Shown piece after piece: positions 8,687-16,642 of a DNA stretch of 28,811 nucleotides; position 1 is the first letter of the stretch; the number at the start of each line of letters is the position of its first letter. A model generated the notes under the pieces. The model was given only the letters and a program-made list of their open reading frames with translations. It was not told the origin of the DNA and did not search any database. The DNA comes from CAIKMD01 sp035533255. GTDB taxonomy: Bacteria; Pseudomonadota; Alphaproteobacteria; ATCC43930; CGMCC-115725. The stretch spans positions 1 to 28,811 of the forward strand of contig DATLUE010000424.1 in the NCBI GenBank assembly GCA_035533255.1, read 5' to 3'. Both the position numbers and the translations under genes were made by a program.

Positions 8687-8980
8687 TTAATAGGTCGCAC
8701 GACCGCCGGAAATGTCGAACACGCCGCCGGTGCTGAAACTGCATTCCTCGGAACACAGCCACGCAACCAAAGCCGCGATCTCCGCCGGCCGCACGAAGCG
8801 GTTCATCGGAATCTTCGAGCGCATATAGGCGATGTGCTCATCGGTCATTTGCTTGAAAAGATCGGTCTCGGCGGCGGCCGGCGTCACGCAATTGACGGCG
8901 ACGCCAGCGGTCGCCAGCTCCTTGGACAAGGATTTCGTCAGCGCGATCAGGCCAGCCTTCGCCGCGCTCGCTTCTTCGGG
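8687..8980 (-). pseudogene. 3' remnant of a short-chain dehydrogenase/reductase (SDR) gene
   Basis: The minus-strand frame encodes only the last ~97 residues of a FabG-like SDR. It contains AAKAGLIALTKSLSKELA (normally preceded by the catalytic Tyr of YxxxK), then VAVNCVTPAAAETDLF, then PAEIAALVAWLCSEECSF and the C-terminal STGGVFDISGG. All are typical C-terminal SDR motifs. A TAA at 8981-8983 closes the frame immediately upstream. The Rossmann nucleotide-binding half (TGxxxGxG) is absent, and the catalytic Tyr position reads Ala. Faint homology-like residues (GEITAANPKK) continue in another frame to about 9020, suggesting a frameshift plus deletion. The POT transporter gene starts divergently 116 nt away, so the 5' half has been lost. 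A translated fragment from an internal start is possible but would not be an active enzyme. Confidence 0.78.
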
Positions 8981-9096
8981 TTAGCCGCCGTGATCTCGCC
9001 CCGCTGGACAAAGAACCTGCCAAGGCGCGTTCCGCGCGCGCCCAGCGACGCAGCGACGCGGTGCCGTTTCGGGTAGGTTAGGGCGCCCATTGCCTC

Positions 9097-10470
9097 ATGC
9101 CGATCGCGAACGCCATGCCCCCGCGCCAGGAACTCTTCGGTCATCCGCAAGGCCTCACCTATCTCTTCACGACCGAGATGTGGGAGCGATTCTCCTACTA
9201 CGGCATGCGCTCGCTGCTCGTCCTCTACATGGTGAAATACCTGCTGCATCCTGGGCATGCCGACGCCATCCTCGGGTTCGAATCGCTGCGCGGCATGCTC
9301 GAATTCGCGTTCGGGCCGCTCGGCGCGCAACCGCTCGCGTCGCAGATTTACGGGCTCTATACCGGACTGGTCTATCTGACGCCGATCTTCGGCGGGATCG
9401 TCGCCGATCGCCTCCTGGGCCAACGCCGCACGGTTGTCATCGGTGCGATCCTGATGGCGCTCGGTCATTTCATGATGGCGTTCGAATCGCTGTTTCTGGT
9501 CGCCCTGCTGACGCTCATCCTCGGCAATGGCGCCTTCAAGCCGAATATTTCGACCCAGGTGGGCGGGCTCTACGCGCCGGGCGACCAGCGCCGCGACCGC
9601 GCCTATTCGATCTTCTATGTCGGCATCAATGTCGGCGCATTCTTTTCGCCCTTGGTCTGCGGCACGCTGGGCGAGGATTTCGGCTGGGCTTACGGCTTCG
9701 CCGCCGCGGGTGTCGGCATGCTGATCGCGCTCGGGATTTATCTGGTCGCTTTGCGCATTCTGCCGCCCGACCGGCGCGTCGAGGCCGGACGCGCGCGTCC
9801 CCAAGCGCCTCGACTGAGCCGCAAAGAGCGCCGCGCCATGATCGCTATTCTCGTTCTCTGCCTGCCGCTGACGTTTTTTTGGGCGGGCTACGAGCAGCAG
9901 GGCGACACCATCGCGCTGTGGGCGGATACGTTCACTAATCGGTCGATCCGCCTCGGCTTTTGGACCGGAACCATTCCGACAACCTGGTTCCAAGCCTTCA
10001 ACCCGTTCATGATCTTCGCCTTCACGCCGCTGGTCGTCGCGCTATGGCGTTGGCAGGCGAAGCGCGGCACGGAGCCCTCGACGGTCGCGAAACTGGCGCT
10101 CGGTTGCTTCGGCCTTGCCCTCGCCAACCTCATCATGGCGCTCGCAGCATGGCATACCGGCCACGGCGGCCAAGCGAGCTGGCTCTGGCTCTTTGGCTAT
10201 TTCGCCGTCATCACACTGGGCGAGCTCTATCTTTCGCCGACCGGCTTGTCGCTCGTCACCAAGGTCGCGCCCGCTTCCCAAGTCTCGCTCATGATGGGCG
10301 TGTGGCTCGCGACCAGCTTCCTCGGCAATTTCATCGCCGGATGGCTCGGCAGCTATTGGAGCGGCATGGAGAAGACCGATTTCTTCATCATGATCGCCGC
10401 GATCGGCGCGGCGGCCGGGGTCGTCGTCTGGGCCGTCAGTCGCCCGCTTCGGGCGCTGCTCGAAACCTGA
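9097..10470 (+). CDS. POT/PTR-family proton-coupled oligopeptide transporter
   Basis: The 457-residue product has about 12-14 hydrophobic helices. It carries the POT signature near the N-terminus, ExxERFSYYG (TEMWERFSYYGMRSLLVLYM, residues 26-45), and the second PTR2-type motif FYVGINVGAFFSPLVCG near residue 175. These residues couple proton and peptide transport in the family. Length is usual for bacterial POT proteins. The ATG at 9097 has only a weak upstream purine stretch; an in-frame ATG at 9115 is an alternative. It converges on the LLM oxidoreductase gene with a 14-nt gap. The substrate is probably di- or tripeptides, though some POT members carry other small molecules. Confidence 0.92.
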   Translation: MPIANAMPPRQELFGHPQGLTYLFTTEMWERFSYYGMRSLLVLYMVKYLLHPGHADAILGFESLRGMLEFAFGPLGAQPLASQIYGLYTGLVYLTPIFGGIVADRLLGQRRTVVIGAILMALGHFMMAFESLFLVALLTLILGNGAFKPNISTQVGGLYAPGDQRRDRAYSIFYVGINVGAFFSPLVCGTLGEDFGWAYGFAAAGVGMLIALGIYLVALRILPPDRRVEAGRARPQAPRLSRKERRAMIAILVLCLPLTFFWAGYEQQGDTIALWADTFTNRSIRLGFWTGTIPTTWFQAFNPFMIFAFTPLVVALWRWQAKRGTEPSTVAKLALGCFGLALANLIMALAAWHTGHGGQASWLWLFGYFAVITLGELYLSPTGLSLVTKVAPASQVSLMMGVWLATSFLGNFIAGWLGSYWSGMEKTDFFIMIAAIGAAAGVVVWAVSRPLRALLET

Positions 10471-10484
10471 TAGCCGGCTGCCGC

Positions 10485-11546
10485 TCAGGCCCCGGTCGCG
10501 AAAGCCGGCGCGATCTCGGCCATGAAGCGCGCCATCTCATCCTTGACGCGGCCATGCGGCTTGAGGCCGAGATTGAAATAGAGAATCACCTCGTCGAATC
10601 CCGCCGCCTCGACTTTGGTCTTGAGGGTATCGACAATCTGCGCCGACGAGCCGATGAGCACGGCGTTGTCGTTGAAATCCTCCGCTTTCATCGTCTGGTA
10701 GCGCTCGACGATCTTGACGAAGTAGCGATAGCTTTCGGGCGAAGTGTTGGGATCGCCGGGAAAGGCGGGCGCGGTGCATTCCTGGTGATAGCGCAATTGG
10801 CGCTCGCGCGCGGCGCGCTCCTCGGCCGGCGTATCGGCGAAGTGGATGAAGTAGCTCGTGACCAGCCGCCGCGCCGCGATACCCTGCCCGGCGCAGGCCT
10901 CGCGGTAGATCCGCGAGACTTGCGCGAGGCCGCCATGAACCGAGGCCGCCGCCCCCGCGGCAACCACCAGCCCCGCACCGAGCCGCGCCGCGAGCTCGAT
11001 CGAGGGGCGCGAGAATGACGCGACGTAGATCGGCATCGGCCGCTGCACCGGCTTCGGCGTGATCCATACATCGTCGAATCGATAACGCTTGCCGGCGTGG
11101 GAGATCGGCCGATCGGCCTCCCACAATCGCTGAACGATCTCGAGCCCTTCGGCAAAGGTCGCAGCATTGTCCTCGAAATCCGCGCCGAAGGGTGCGTATT
11201 CGCGCCGGTCGTAGCCTCGACCGGCGGCGAAATCGACCCGCCCGCCGCTCAGCAGATCGAGCGTTGCCCATTGCTCGGCAACCCGGATCGGATGATGCAG
11301 CGGCAGCACCGTGATCGCGGGCGCCAGCCGAATGCGCTTGGTCTTGGCCGCGACATAGGCGAGCACCAGCTCCGGCGCCGAGTTGACGCCGAGGGAGCTG
11401 AAATGATGCTCGCCGATCCACGCGGAGTGAAAGCCCAAGGTCTCCGCATAGATCGCCTCGGCGGCGATGGTGGCAACGAACGCGTTGGGCGTGCGCGGAT
11501 TGTCGCGATAGTTATTGTCGCTCAACGTAAAATAGCCGAACTTCAT
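10485..11546 (-). CDS. LLM-class flavin-dependent oxidoreductase (luciferase-like monooxygenase)
   Basis: A 353-residue bacterial-luciferase-family enzyme. It starts MKFGYFTLSDNNYRDNPRTP and has the family's AETLGFHSAWIGEHHF segment, the LAPAITVLPLHHPIRVAEQW strand-helix unit, and LLSGGRVDFAAGRGYDRREY. Such enzymes use FMN (or F420 in some groups) with O2 to oxidise organic substrates; sequence alone does not tell the substrate. The ATG at 11546 begins at the conserved MKFGYF strand, whereas the longer frame to 11600 overlaps the upstream gene. It is 17 nt downstream of the HD-domain gene on the same strand, so the two form an operon. A partner flavin reductase is not visible in the window. 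Confidence 0.9.
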   Translation of the reverse strand: MKFGYFTLSDNNYRDNPRTPNAFVATIAAEAIYAETLGFHSAWIGEHHFSSLGVNSAPELVLAYVAAKTKRIRLAPAITVLPLHHPIRVAEQWATLDLLSGGRVDFAAGRGYDRREYAPFGADFEDNAATFAEGLEIVQRLWEADRPISHAGKRYRFDDVWITPKPVQRPMPIYVASFSRPSIELAARLGAGLVVAAGAAASVHGGLAQVSRIYREACAGQGIAARRLVTSYFIHFADTPAEERAARERQLRYHQECTAPAFPGDPNTSPESYRYFVKIVERYQTMKAEDFNDNAVLIGSSAQIVDTLKTKVEAAGFDEVILYFNLGLKPHGRVKDEMARFMAEIAPAFATGA

Positions 11547-11563
11547 GCCCTGCGCCGATCCGC

Positions 11564-12322
11564 TCAGAGATATTTGGTCGGTCGGCGAATGGTGCGCCAC
11601 ATATGCGCGACCGGGCTGTTATCGAAGCCGAGCCCCTCGTCGGGCTGCTTGAAATGGCGGCCGACGATGTCGATGAACGGCTCCCAGGTCACCACCACAT
11701 TCGGATCGAAGGCGTAGAGATCGTGCACGGTGATCATGCGCGACGTCATGTACCATTTGTGATTGCGCGCCTGCTTGTAGGCTTCCTGGATATAATCGTC
11801 GGGCACGTAGTCGCGGCCAAAATGCTTCACATAGGTTTCGGGATAGGCGTAACCGACGGACTCGTCGGCGAAGAACCGCAACGCTTGATGGGCGCGGATC
11901 GCCCAGGTGATTTCCGCGTCGACATAGGGCTCGATGAGTTGCGCGCCCCAATAGCCGTGATCGCTTTTGATGAACATGCAATTGGCAATGTCGTGCAACA
12001 GGCAGGCGAGGATGATCTTTTCGGGCATGCCTTTCTTGAGCGCGAGATTGGCGCTCTGCAGCAGGTGGGCGGTGCCGCCGGCGCGACAACGGAAATAATC
12101 GAGCAAGCTCGGCTTCGCGGGCATTTTCGGCAGGCGCGGGTCGTCGCCCATCAGAAAATACTTGCCGGCCCTGGTCGTCAGATCGAATCCCATGCCAGAC
12201 GCGCCGAGCTTGCCGTCGGCCATGTTGAACAATGCCGATTTCGAAATGAGCACGTCGAGATCGTCGCTCATCTTGTTCTCGAGCGCATCCGCCCGCTCGT
12301 CCATCGAGATCGCCTGGCCCAT
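11564..12322 (-). CDS. HD-domain protein, candidate PhnZ/MIOX-type diiron oxygenase
   Basis: The 252-residue product has a strong GGAGG site before its ATG at 12322. The HD core reads GGTAHLLQSA (His 86), ILACLLHDIANC (His 110, Asp 111), SDHGYWGAQL (His 122), IRAHQALRFF (His 145) and ITVHDLYAFD (Asp 201). This six-ligand set with similar spacing is what I recall for the mixed-valent diiron oxygenase PhnZ, which cleaves 2-aminoethylphosphonate products. Most HD proteins are phosphohydrolases, so hydrolysis remains the alternative. No phosphonate genes are visible here, so a PhnZ substrate is not implied. It heads a two-gene operon with the LLM enzyme and is divergent from the Rieske oxygenase (218-nt shared upstream region). 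The role is inferred. Confidence 0.85.
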   Translation of the reverse strand: MGQAISMDERADALENKMSDDLDVLISKSALFNMADGKLGASGMGFDLTTRAGKYFLMGDDPRLPKMPAKPSLLDYFRCRAGGTAHLLQSANLALKKGMPEKIILACLLHDIANCMFIKSDHGYWGAQLIEPYVDAEITWAIRAHQALRFFADESVGYAYPETYVKHFGRDYVPDDYIQEAYKQARNHKWYMTSRMITVHDLYAFDPNVVVTWEPFIDIVGRHFKQPDEGLGFDNSPVAHMWRTIRRPTKYL

Positions 12323-12502
12323 GACGTTTCCTCCGGTTTGGTCGGTCGCCACAAGGATAGGCCCGCGGAGCAGGTCGTGCCTAGATGGCCAGGCAACGCG
12401 GGTTGTCGCCCTGGCGATGCGGCTCGGTCGCGCTGTCTCGGCCCCGTCGGATCGGTTGCCGTCGGGCTTCGGATGACCGTCGCGCGCGCCGATGCGCGGC
12501 AC

Positions 12503-12508
12503 TATAAT
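12503..12508 (+). promoter_or_regulatory. Candidate -10 box (TATAAT) for the Rieske oxygenase gene
   Basis: A perfect TATAAT lies 33 nt before the ATG at 12541 and a GGGAGG ribosome site sits in between. No recognisable -35 hexamer is found at 16-18 bp. The rest of the 12323-12540 divergent region holds no gene. The call rests on the -10 hexamer alone. Confidence 0.3.
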
Positions 12509-12540
12509 CCCGCCGAACGCTTGCTGACGGGAGGGCGCCA

Positions 12541-13868
12541 TGACGACCGCGCATGAGAACGAGACCCTGACCCGGGTGGGCCCGGATACGCCGATGGGCG
12601 CGGTGATGCGCCAGTATTGGATCCCGATCGCGGCCTCGGACGAGGTCAAGACCGACGGCAATCCCGTGCGCATCATGGCGCTGGGCGAGCCGCTGATCGC
12701 GTTTCGCGACACGGGCGGCCGCTTGGGCGTTCTCGATCATCGCTGCGCGCATCGCTGCGCATCGCTGTTCTTCGGGCGCAACGAGCAGAACGGCATCCGC
12801 TGCATTTATCACGGCTGGAAATTCGACGTCGACGGCAATTGCGTCGACATGCCGAACGTGCCGCCGCACCAGGATTCGAAACATCGGATCAAGGCCAAGG
12901 CCTACCGGACGACCGAGCGCTACGGCGTGATCTGGATCTATATGGGCGACCGCGCCGTGGCGCCGCCCTTCCCCGATTTCGAATTGAACGATCTGAAGCC
13001 CGACGAGATCGCCGTACGCATGATCCAGCAGGAATACAATTGGCTTCAAGGCCTCGAAAACGACCTCGACACCTCGCATTTCGGCTTTCTGCATCTCGGC
13101 GGCGCCGATGTGTCGGATTTAGTGCCGGGCGATACCATGCACTATCTCGCCTCCGACCCGACGCCGCAATTCCATATCGAGGAGACGCCGCTCGGGCTGA
13201 TGTATGGCGCCTACCGTCCGGCCGATGCCGCGAACACCCATTGGCGGCTCGCACACCTGGTCGTGCCGTTCTGGGTCATCCCGCCGGCGACGATGCTGGC
13301 CGACCAGATCATGGTGAAGGGCTACATCCCGATGGATGACACTCACACGATGGTCATCACGATCCTGCGCAGCACGGGGGTGATGCGCTCGCGCACCAAA
13401 TCGGGCAAGCCGATCCCCGGTCTCGGCACCGTGCCCAGCGCCGGCAACGAATATCGGCCCAACACGACCGACTGGTTCGGGCGCTGGCGTCTCGTCAACA
13501 GTGCCGAGAACGATTGGCTCATCGACCGCGAAGCGCAGCGCCACGGCGGCGTTTTCAGCGGCATTGCCGGCCTCAACGTGCAGGACACGGCGGTCGGCGG
13601 CATGCTGGGGCGGCTCAGCGACCGCACGCTCGAGCATCTGGTGCCGAGCGATGCGATGATCGTGCGCGCGCGCCGCAAGCTGCTCGCCCTGGTCGAAGGC
13701 TTTGCCGCCGACAAATCGACCAAGCTGCCGGGCGTCGACGATCCGGGCATCTATCGCGGCCACCGCGCCGGCAATTTCATCGCCCCCGCCGGCCAGCCGT
13801 TTCGCGAGGCCTATGAGGACGCGATGCGCCGGCACGCCAACGCGGAGCCGCGCTGGGCCGCCGAGTAG
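12541..13868 (+). CDS. Rieske non-haem iron oxygenase, large (alpha) subunit
   Basis: A 442-residue ring-hydroxylating or demethylating oxygenase. The Rieske [2Fe-2S] ligands are Cys69-x-His71 (DHRCAHRCASL) and Cys88-x2-His91 (IRCIYHGWKFD). The mononuclear iron site is DTSHFGFLH, with Asp177, His180 and His185 in the D-x2-H-x4-H arrangement. The length and the ENDLDTSHFGFLH motif fit the phthalate 4,5-dioxygenase / vanillate demethylase group, in which one subunit forms the oxygenase. Those enzymes need a separate ferredoxin/FMN reductase, which is not encoded in this window. GGGAGG precedes the ATG with a four- to five-base spacer. It is transcribed away from the HD-domain/LLM operon. Substrate unknown; an aromatic or heterocyclic ring is likely but inferred. 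Confidence 0.93.
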
Positions 13869-13892
13869 CCGCGCGCGAAGCCCCCTATTCCT

Positions 13893-13917
13893 GGACGGCG
13901 AGAGCGGGTGGCCGTCC
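13893..13917. terminator. Inverted repeat between convergent Rieske and HiPIP genes, possible bidirectional terminator
   Basis: GGACGGC (13893-13899) and GCCGTCC (13911-13917) form a perfect 7-bp stem with an 11-nt loop in the 93-nt gap between two convergent genes. No T run follows on either strand, so termination by this element is uncertain. Confidence 0.3.
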
Positions 13918-13961
13918 TCGTCCCCGACATGGGGCGCAACATTTCCGCGAGGGCGACGCGC

Positions 13962-14264
13962 TTACGTATTCGCCGGCTTCTTTATGTAAACTTTGCACCA
14001 GCCGGTGGGGCTGATTTCGCCATCGACCACCTTGCACGACGACGGTGCGATGAATTGCCGGCAATTGTCGCATTGCTGGGCGCCATGCGGCGTCGCCTGG
14101 TAACCGACCGCCTTCTGCGACGCCTTGGCCGCCTGAGCCTCGGCCATGCGGATGTTGCCGATCCCGGTGGCGAGGATCGCCCCGCCACCGGCAGTGAAAG
14201 CGATTTTCCGGATCATCGAACGGCGAGATAGATCTGTCGAATGGGTTTCGGGCGCGTCGCTCAT
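13962..14264 (-). CDS. High-potential iron-sulfur protein (HiPIP), Tat-exported
   Basis: The 100-residue precursor starts at ATG 14264, five bases after GGAG. Residues 13-20 (SRRSMIRK) and the following hydrophobic stretch (AFTAGGGAILATGIG) form a twin-arginine signal, so the protein is folded with its cluster and exported to the periplasm. The mature part carries the four cluster cysteines: Cys65 and Cys68 (QQCDNCRQ), Cys77 (SSCKVV) and Cys90 (TGWCKVY). This is the HiPIP pattern, in which the cluster cycles between +2 and +3 at high potential. HiPIPs carry single electrons between periplasmic cytochromes and oxidases or reaction centres; the Iro protein of Acidithiobacillus ferrooxidans is a HiPIP linked to iron oxidation. 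Its divergent position to the Cyc2-like gene supports such a role here (inference). Confidence 0.9.
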   Translation of the reverse strand: MSDAPETHSTDLSRRSMIRKIAFTAGGGAILATGIGNIRMAEAQAAKASQKAVGYQATPHGAQQCDNCRQFIAPSSCKVVDGEISPTGWCKVYIKKPANT

Positions 14265-14605
14265 GAATTCTCCATGAATGGTGAGTGTGGCGGCTGCAAC
14301 CAGCAGAGCGCTCAATACCGGGCGGCTTGCTCATTGCCGTCTGCGCGATCTTTGGCCGGCGGATTCGGTCCCGATCAAAGCGCGTTCGTCAAAAATAGTC
14401 TCAGGCATTTGATTGGCGATGCCAAGCGCGTAATGACAGAAAAGGTCTAGGTAGATTCCGAAGCTATCGTCGCCGATCCATCGACATTATTTTGGTTCCC
14501 GGCAGGATCGCGTCCACATGCGCGGGGTGATGCGACGGTGACGGCGCGGCAAAATGGGACAACCATCTTGAACATTTCGAGCAACATCGGTGGCGGGGGC
14601 GAGCG
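14265..14605. promoter_or_regulatory. Divergent intergenic region between HiPIP and Cyc2-like genes
   Basis: This 341-nt stretch holds no supportable gene and must carry the promoters of both electron-transfer units. A candidate plus-strand promoter is TTGATT (14409-14414) with a 16-bp spacer to TAATGA (14431-14436). An inverted repeat TTGGC-GAT-GCCAA (14413-14425) lies inside that spacer, a position fit for a repressor or MerR-like factor. No ribosome site with GGAGG is obvious directly before the Cyc2-like start. Confidence 0.4.
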
Positions 14606-15973
14606 ATGATGCCACGGACCCGGACCAGAGCACATATCGGTCGCAGCCTCGCCCGCTTTGCGACGCTGAGCGCAGCAGCGCTGTTCTTTCTCGCGCCGTC
14701 GGCAAACGCGCTGCCGAGCTACGCGCGCCAGACCGGCCAGCAATGCGCCGCTTGTCACAATGGCTTTCCCGAGCTGACGCCCTACGGCCGCCTGTTCAAG
14801 CTCAACGGCTATACCTTCGGCGGCGGACAGTCGGATCTGCCCCCGCTCGCCGCGATGGTCATTCCCTCCTTTACCCACACGGATGCCGGTCAGACCGGCG
14901 GCGCAGCGCCGCATTACGGCGCGAACGACAATTTTGCGCTGCCGCAATCGGCCAGCTTGTTTTACGGCGGGGCGATTTCCTCCGCCCTCGGCATCGGCAC
15001 GTTCACGCAAGCGACTTATGACCGGGTCAATCGGCGCTTCACCTGGGACAACATGGACATTCGCTATGCCAAGGCGACGACGCTTGGCGGCGAGACCGTG
15101 TTCGGCCTCAGCCTCAACAACAATCCGACCGTCACCGATCTGTGGAATACCACGCCGGCATGGGGCTATCCATTCCTGACCTCGGAGCTCGCGCCCACGC
15201 AGTCGAACACGACCATGATCGAAGGCGGCTTCGCGCAACAGGTCGCCGGGCTGAACGCCTATGCGTTCTGGAATCGCCTCGTCTATGCCGAGATCGGCGG
15301 CTACAGCACGCTCACGAAGGCAACCGATGCCGCGCTCGGCGTCAACCCGACCGGCACCGATGCGATCACGGGCCTCGCGCCTTATTGGCGGTTCGCGCTT
15401 CAGCCGCAATGGGGCCCTAACTCGCTCGAGTTCGGCACTTTCGGCATGGCGGCTGCGATCGAGCCGGGCCGGATCACCGGTTTCGGCACCGATCACAAGA
15501 CCGATATCGGCTTCGATACGCAGTATCAGTACCTCGCCGACGTCAACAGCTTCTCGGTCCAGGCGAGCTGGATCACGGAGCACGCGAATCTGACGGCAAG
15601 CCAGGCACTGGGCGGCGCAACCAATGGCAACGATCACCTGCGGAGCCTGCGCATCAAGACGAGCTACTACTACAAACAGACTTATGGCGGCACGGTCGGC
15701 TATTTCCGCACCGAAGGGACCAGCGATCCGTTGCTCTATGGCGCGACATCGCCCAACGACAGCAGTCCGAACACGACCGGCTGGATCGCTGAAATCGATT
15801 ACATGCCGTTCAATCATGGCGGCCCGGGTTTCTGGCCGTGGCTCAACATGAAGATCGGCGCGCAATATATCGTCGATACAAAATTCGACGGCGCGGCGCA
15901 CAATTACGACGGCGCCGGGCGCAACGCGTCCAACAACAATACGCTGTTCCTGTTCGATTGGATCGCGTTCTGA
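14606..15973 (+). CDS. Cyc2-like outer-membrane fused cytochrome-porin
   Basis: The 455-residue precursor has a Sec signal (hydrophobic AALFFLAPSANA, cleavage expected after Ala35). The mature N-terminus reads LPSYARQTGQQCAACHNGF with one haem c site, Cys47-AA-Cys50-His51, then ELTPYGRLFKLNGYTFGG. The remaining ~380 residues are alternating polar/aromatic strands typical of a beta-barrel and end in a C-terminal Phe (LFLFDWIAF), the usual outer-membrane insertion signal. A single N-terminal haem followed by a porin with a PxFARQTGxxCxxCH-like start is the architecture of Cyc2, the Fe(II) oxidase of iron oxidisers. Homologues of unproven function also occur in non-iron oxidisers, so the substrate is inferred. 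Either of two tandem ATGs (14606, 14609) may be the start. The c4 cytochrome gene follows after 21 nt. Confidence 0.85.
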   Translation: MMPRTRTRAHIGRSLARFATLSAAALFFLAPSANALPSYARQTGQQCAACHNGFPELTPYGRLFKLNGYTFGGGQSDLPPLAAMVIPSFTHTDAGQTGGAAPHYGANDNFALPQSASLFYGGAISSALGIGTFTQATYDRVNRRFTWDNMDIRYAKATTLGGETVFGLSLNNNPTVTDLWNTTPAWGYPFLTSELAPTQSNTTMIEGGFAQQVAGLNAYAFWNRLVYAEIGGYSTLTKATDAALGVNPTGTDAITGLAPYWRFALQPQWGPNSLEFGTFGMAAAIEPGRITGFGTDHKTDIGFDTQYQYLADVNSFSVQASWITEHANLTASQALGGATNGNDHLRSLRIKTSYYYKQTYGGTVGYFRTEGTSDPLLYGATSPNDSSPNTTGWIAEIDYMPFNHGGPGFWPWLNMKIGAQYIVDTKFDGAAHNYDGAGRNASNNNTLFLFDWIAF

Positions 15974-15994
15974 CGTCGCACAGGAGATGGGCGC

Positions 15995-16642
15995 GTGACA
16001 CTTAGACCCGATCGCAACACCCCCACGCGCGGACCCCGGAGCTTGATTCGCGCGTCGATCGCGATGCCCGTCCTCGTCGCGCTCGCCGCCTGCAACGGCA
16101 CGCAAAGCGGCGAGAGCGTCGTCGAGGGCACCGTGCATGTCTGCTCGTCCTGCCACGGCCTCGAAGGCCGCAGCATATCGCCGACCTTTCCGAACCTCGC
16201 CGGGCAACCGCACGATTACCTGGTCGCCCAGCTCAAGGCGTTTCGCGACCACACGCGCGCCGATCCGCACGCGCATACTTATATGTGGGGCATGGCGGCG
16301 ACCCTCAGCGATGCGACCATCGACGGCGTCGCGACCTATTACGCCGCGCAGAGTCCGGCCGCGCCCACGCCTGGCGATCCCGGCTCGATCGCGGCCGGAA
16401 AGACGATTTTCGCGGAAGGCGTTCCCGATCGCGCGGTCCCGGTCTGCGCGAATTGCCACGGCGAGAAGGCCGCGGGCGCCGACGCAATTCCGCGCCTCGC
16501 CAGCCAACACCCCGGCTACATCGCGGACCAGCTCGTCAACTTCGCCTCCTTGGCGCGCAACAACGAGATCATGCACGAGAACTCGATCAATCTGACACCG
16601 GAAGAAATCCGTCAGGTCGCCGCTTATGTCGGCTCGCTCTAG
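15995..16642 (+). CDS. Dihaem cytochrome c4-type lipoprotein
   Basis: A 215-residue protein made of two class I cytochrome c domains. Haem sites are Cys50-SS-Cys53-His54 and Cys151-AN-Cys154-His155. Candidate distal Met ligands are Met97 or Met100 (TYMWGMAATLSD) and Met193 (EIMHENS). The FPNLAGQ, YLVAQLKAFRD and IPRLASQHPGYIADQL repeats are classic c4 features. The N-terminus has a lipobox (VALAAC, Cys33), so it is predicted to be a lipoprotein anchored on the periplasmic side of a membrane. The start is GTG 15995 with GGAG at 15983-15986; ATG 15987 is out of frame. In Acidithiobacillus the c4 cytochrome Cyc1 carries electrons from Cyc2, so the gene order here fits one electron-transfer path (inference). 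Confidence 0.92.
   Translation: MTLRPDRNTPTRGPRSLIRASIAMPVLVALAACNGTQSGESVVEGTVHVCSSCHGLEGRSISPTFPNLAGQPHDYLVAQLKAFRDHTRADPHAHTYMWGMAATLSDATIDGVATYYAAQSPAAPTPGDPGSIAAGKTIFAEGVPDRAVPVCANCHGEKAAGADAIPRLASQHPGYIADQLVNFASLARNNEIMHENSINLTPEEIRQVAAYVGSL

Noticed and set aside
6435..8690. 751-codon plus-strand open frame
   Set aside because: It is antisense to the YihY-type and amidohydrolase genes. Its Arg/Asp/Gln-rich composition has no domain and its start lies within the other gene.
11564..12322. Phosphonate catabolism locus (because of the PhnZ-like protein)
   Set aside because: No PhnY-like dioxygenase, phosphonate transporter or C-P lyase gene is present in the window, so only the fold and metal pattern, not the pathway, can be claimed.
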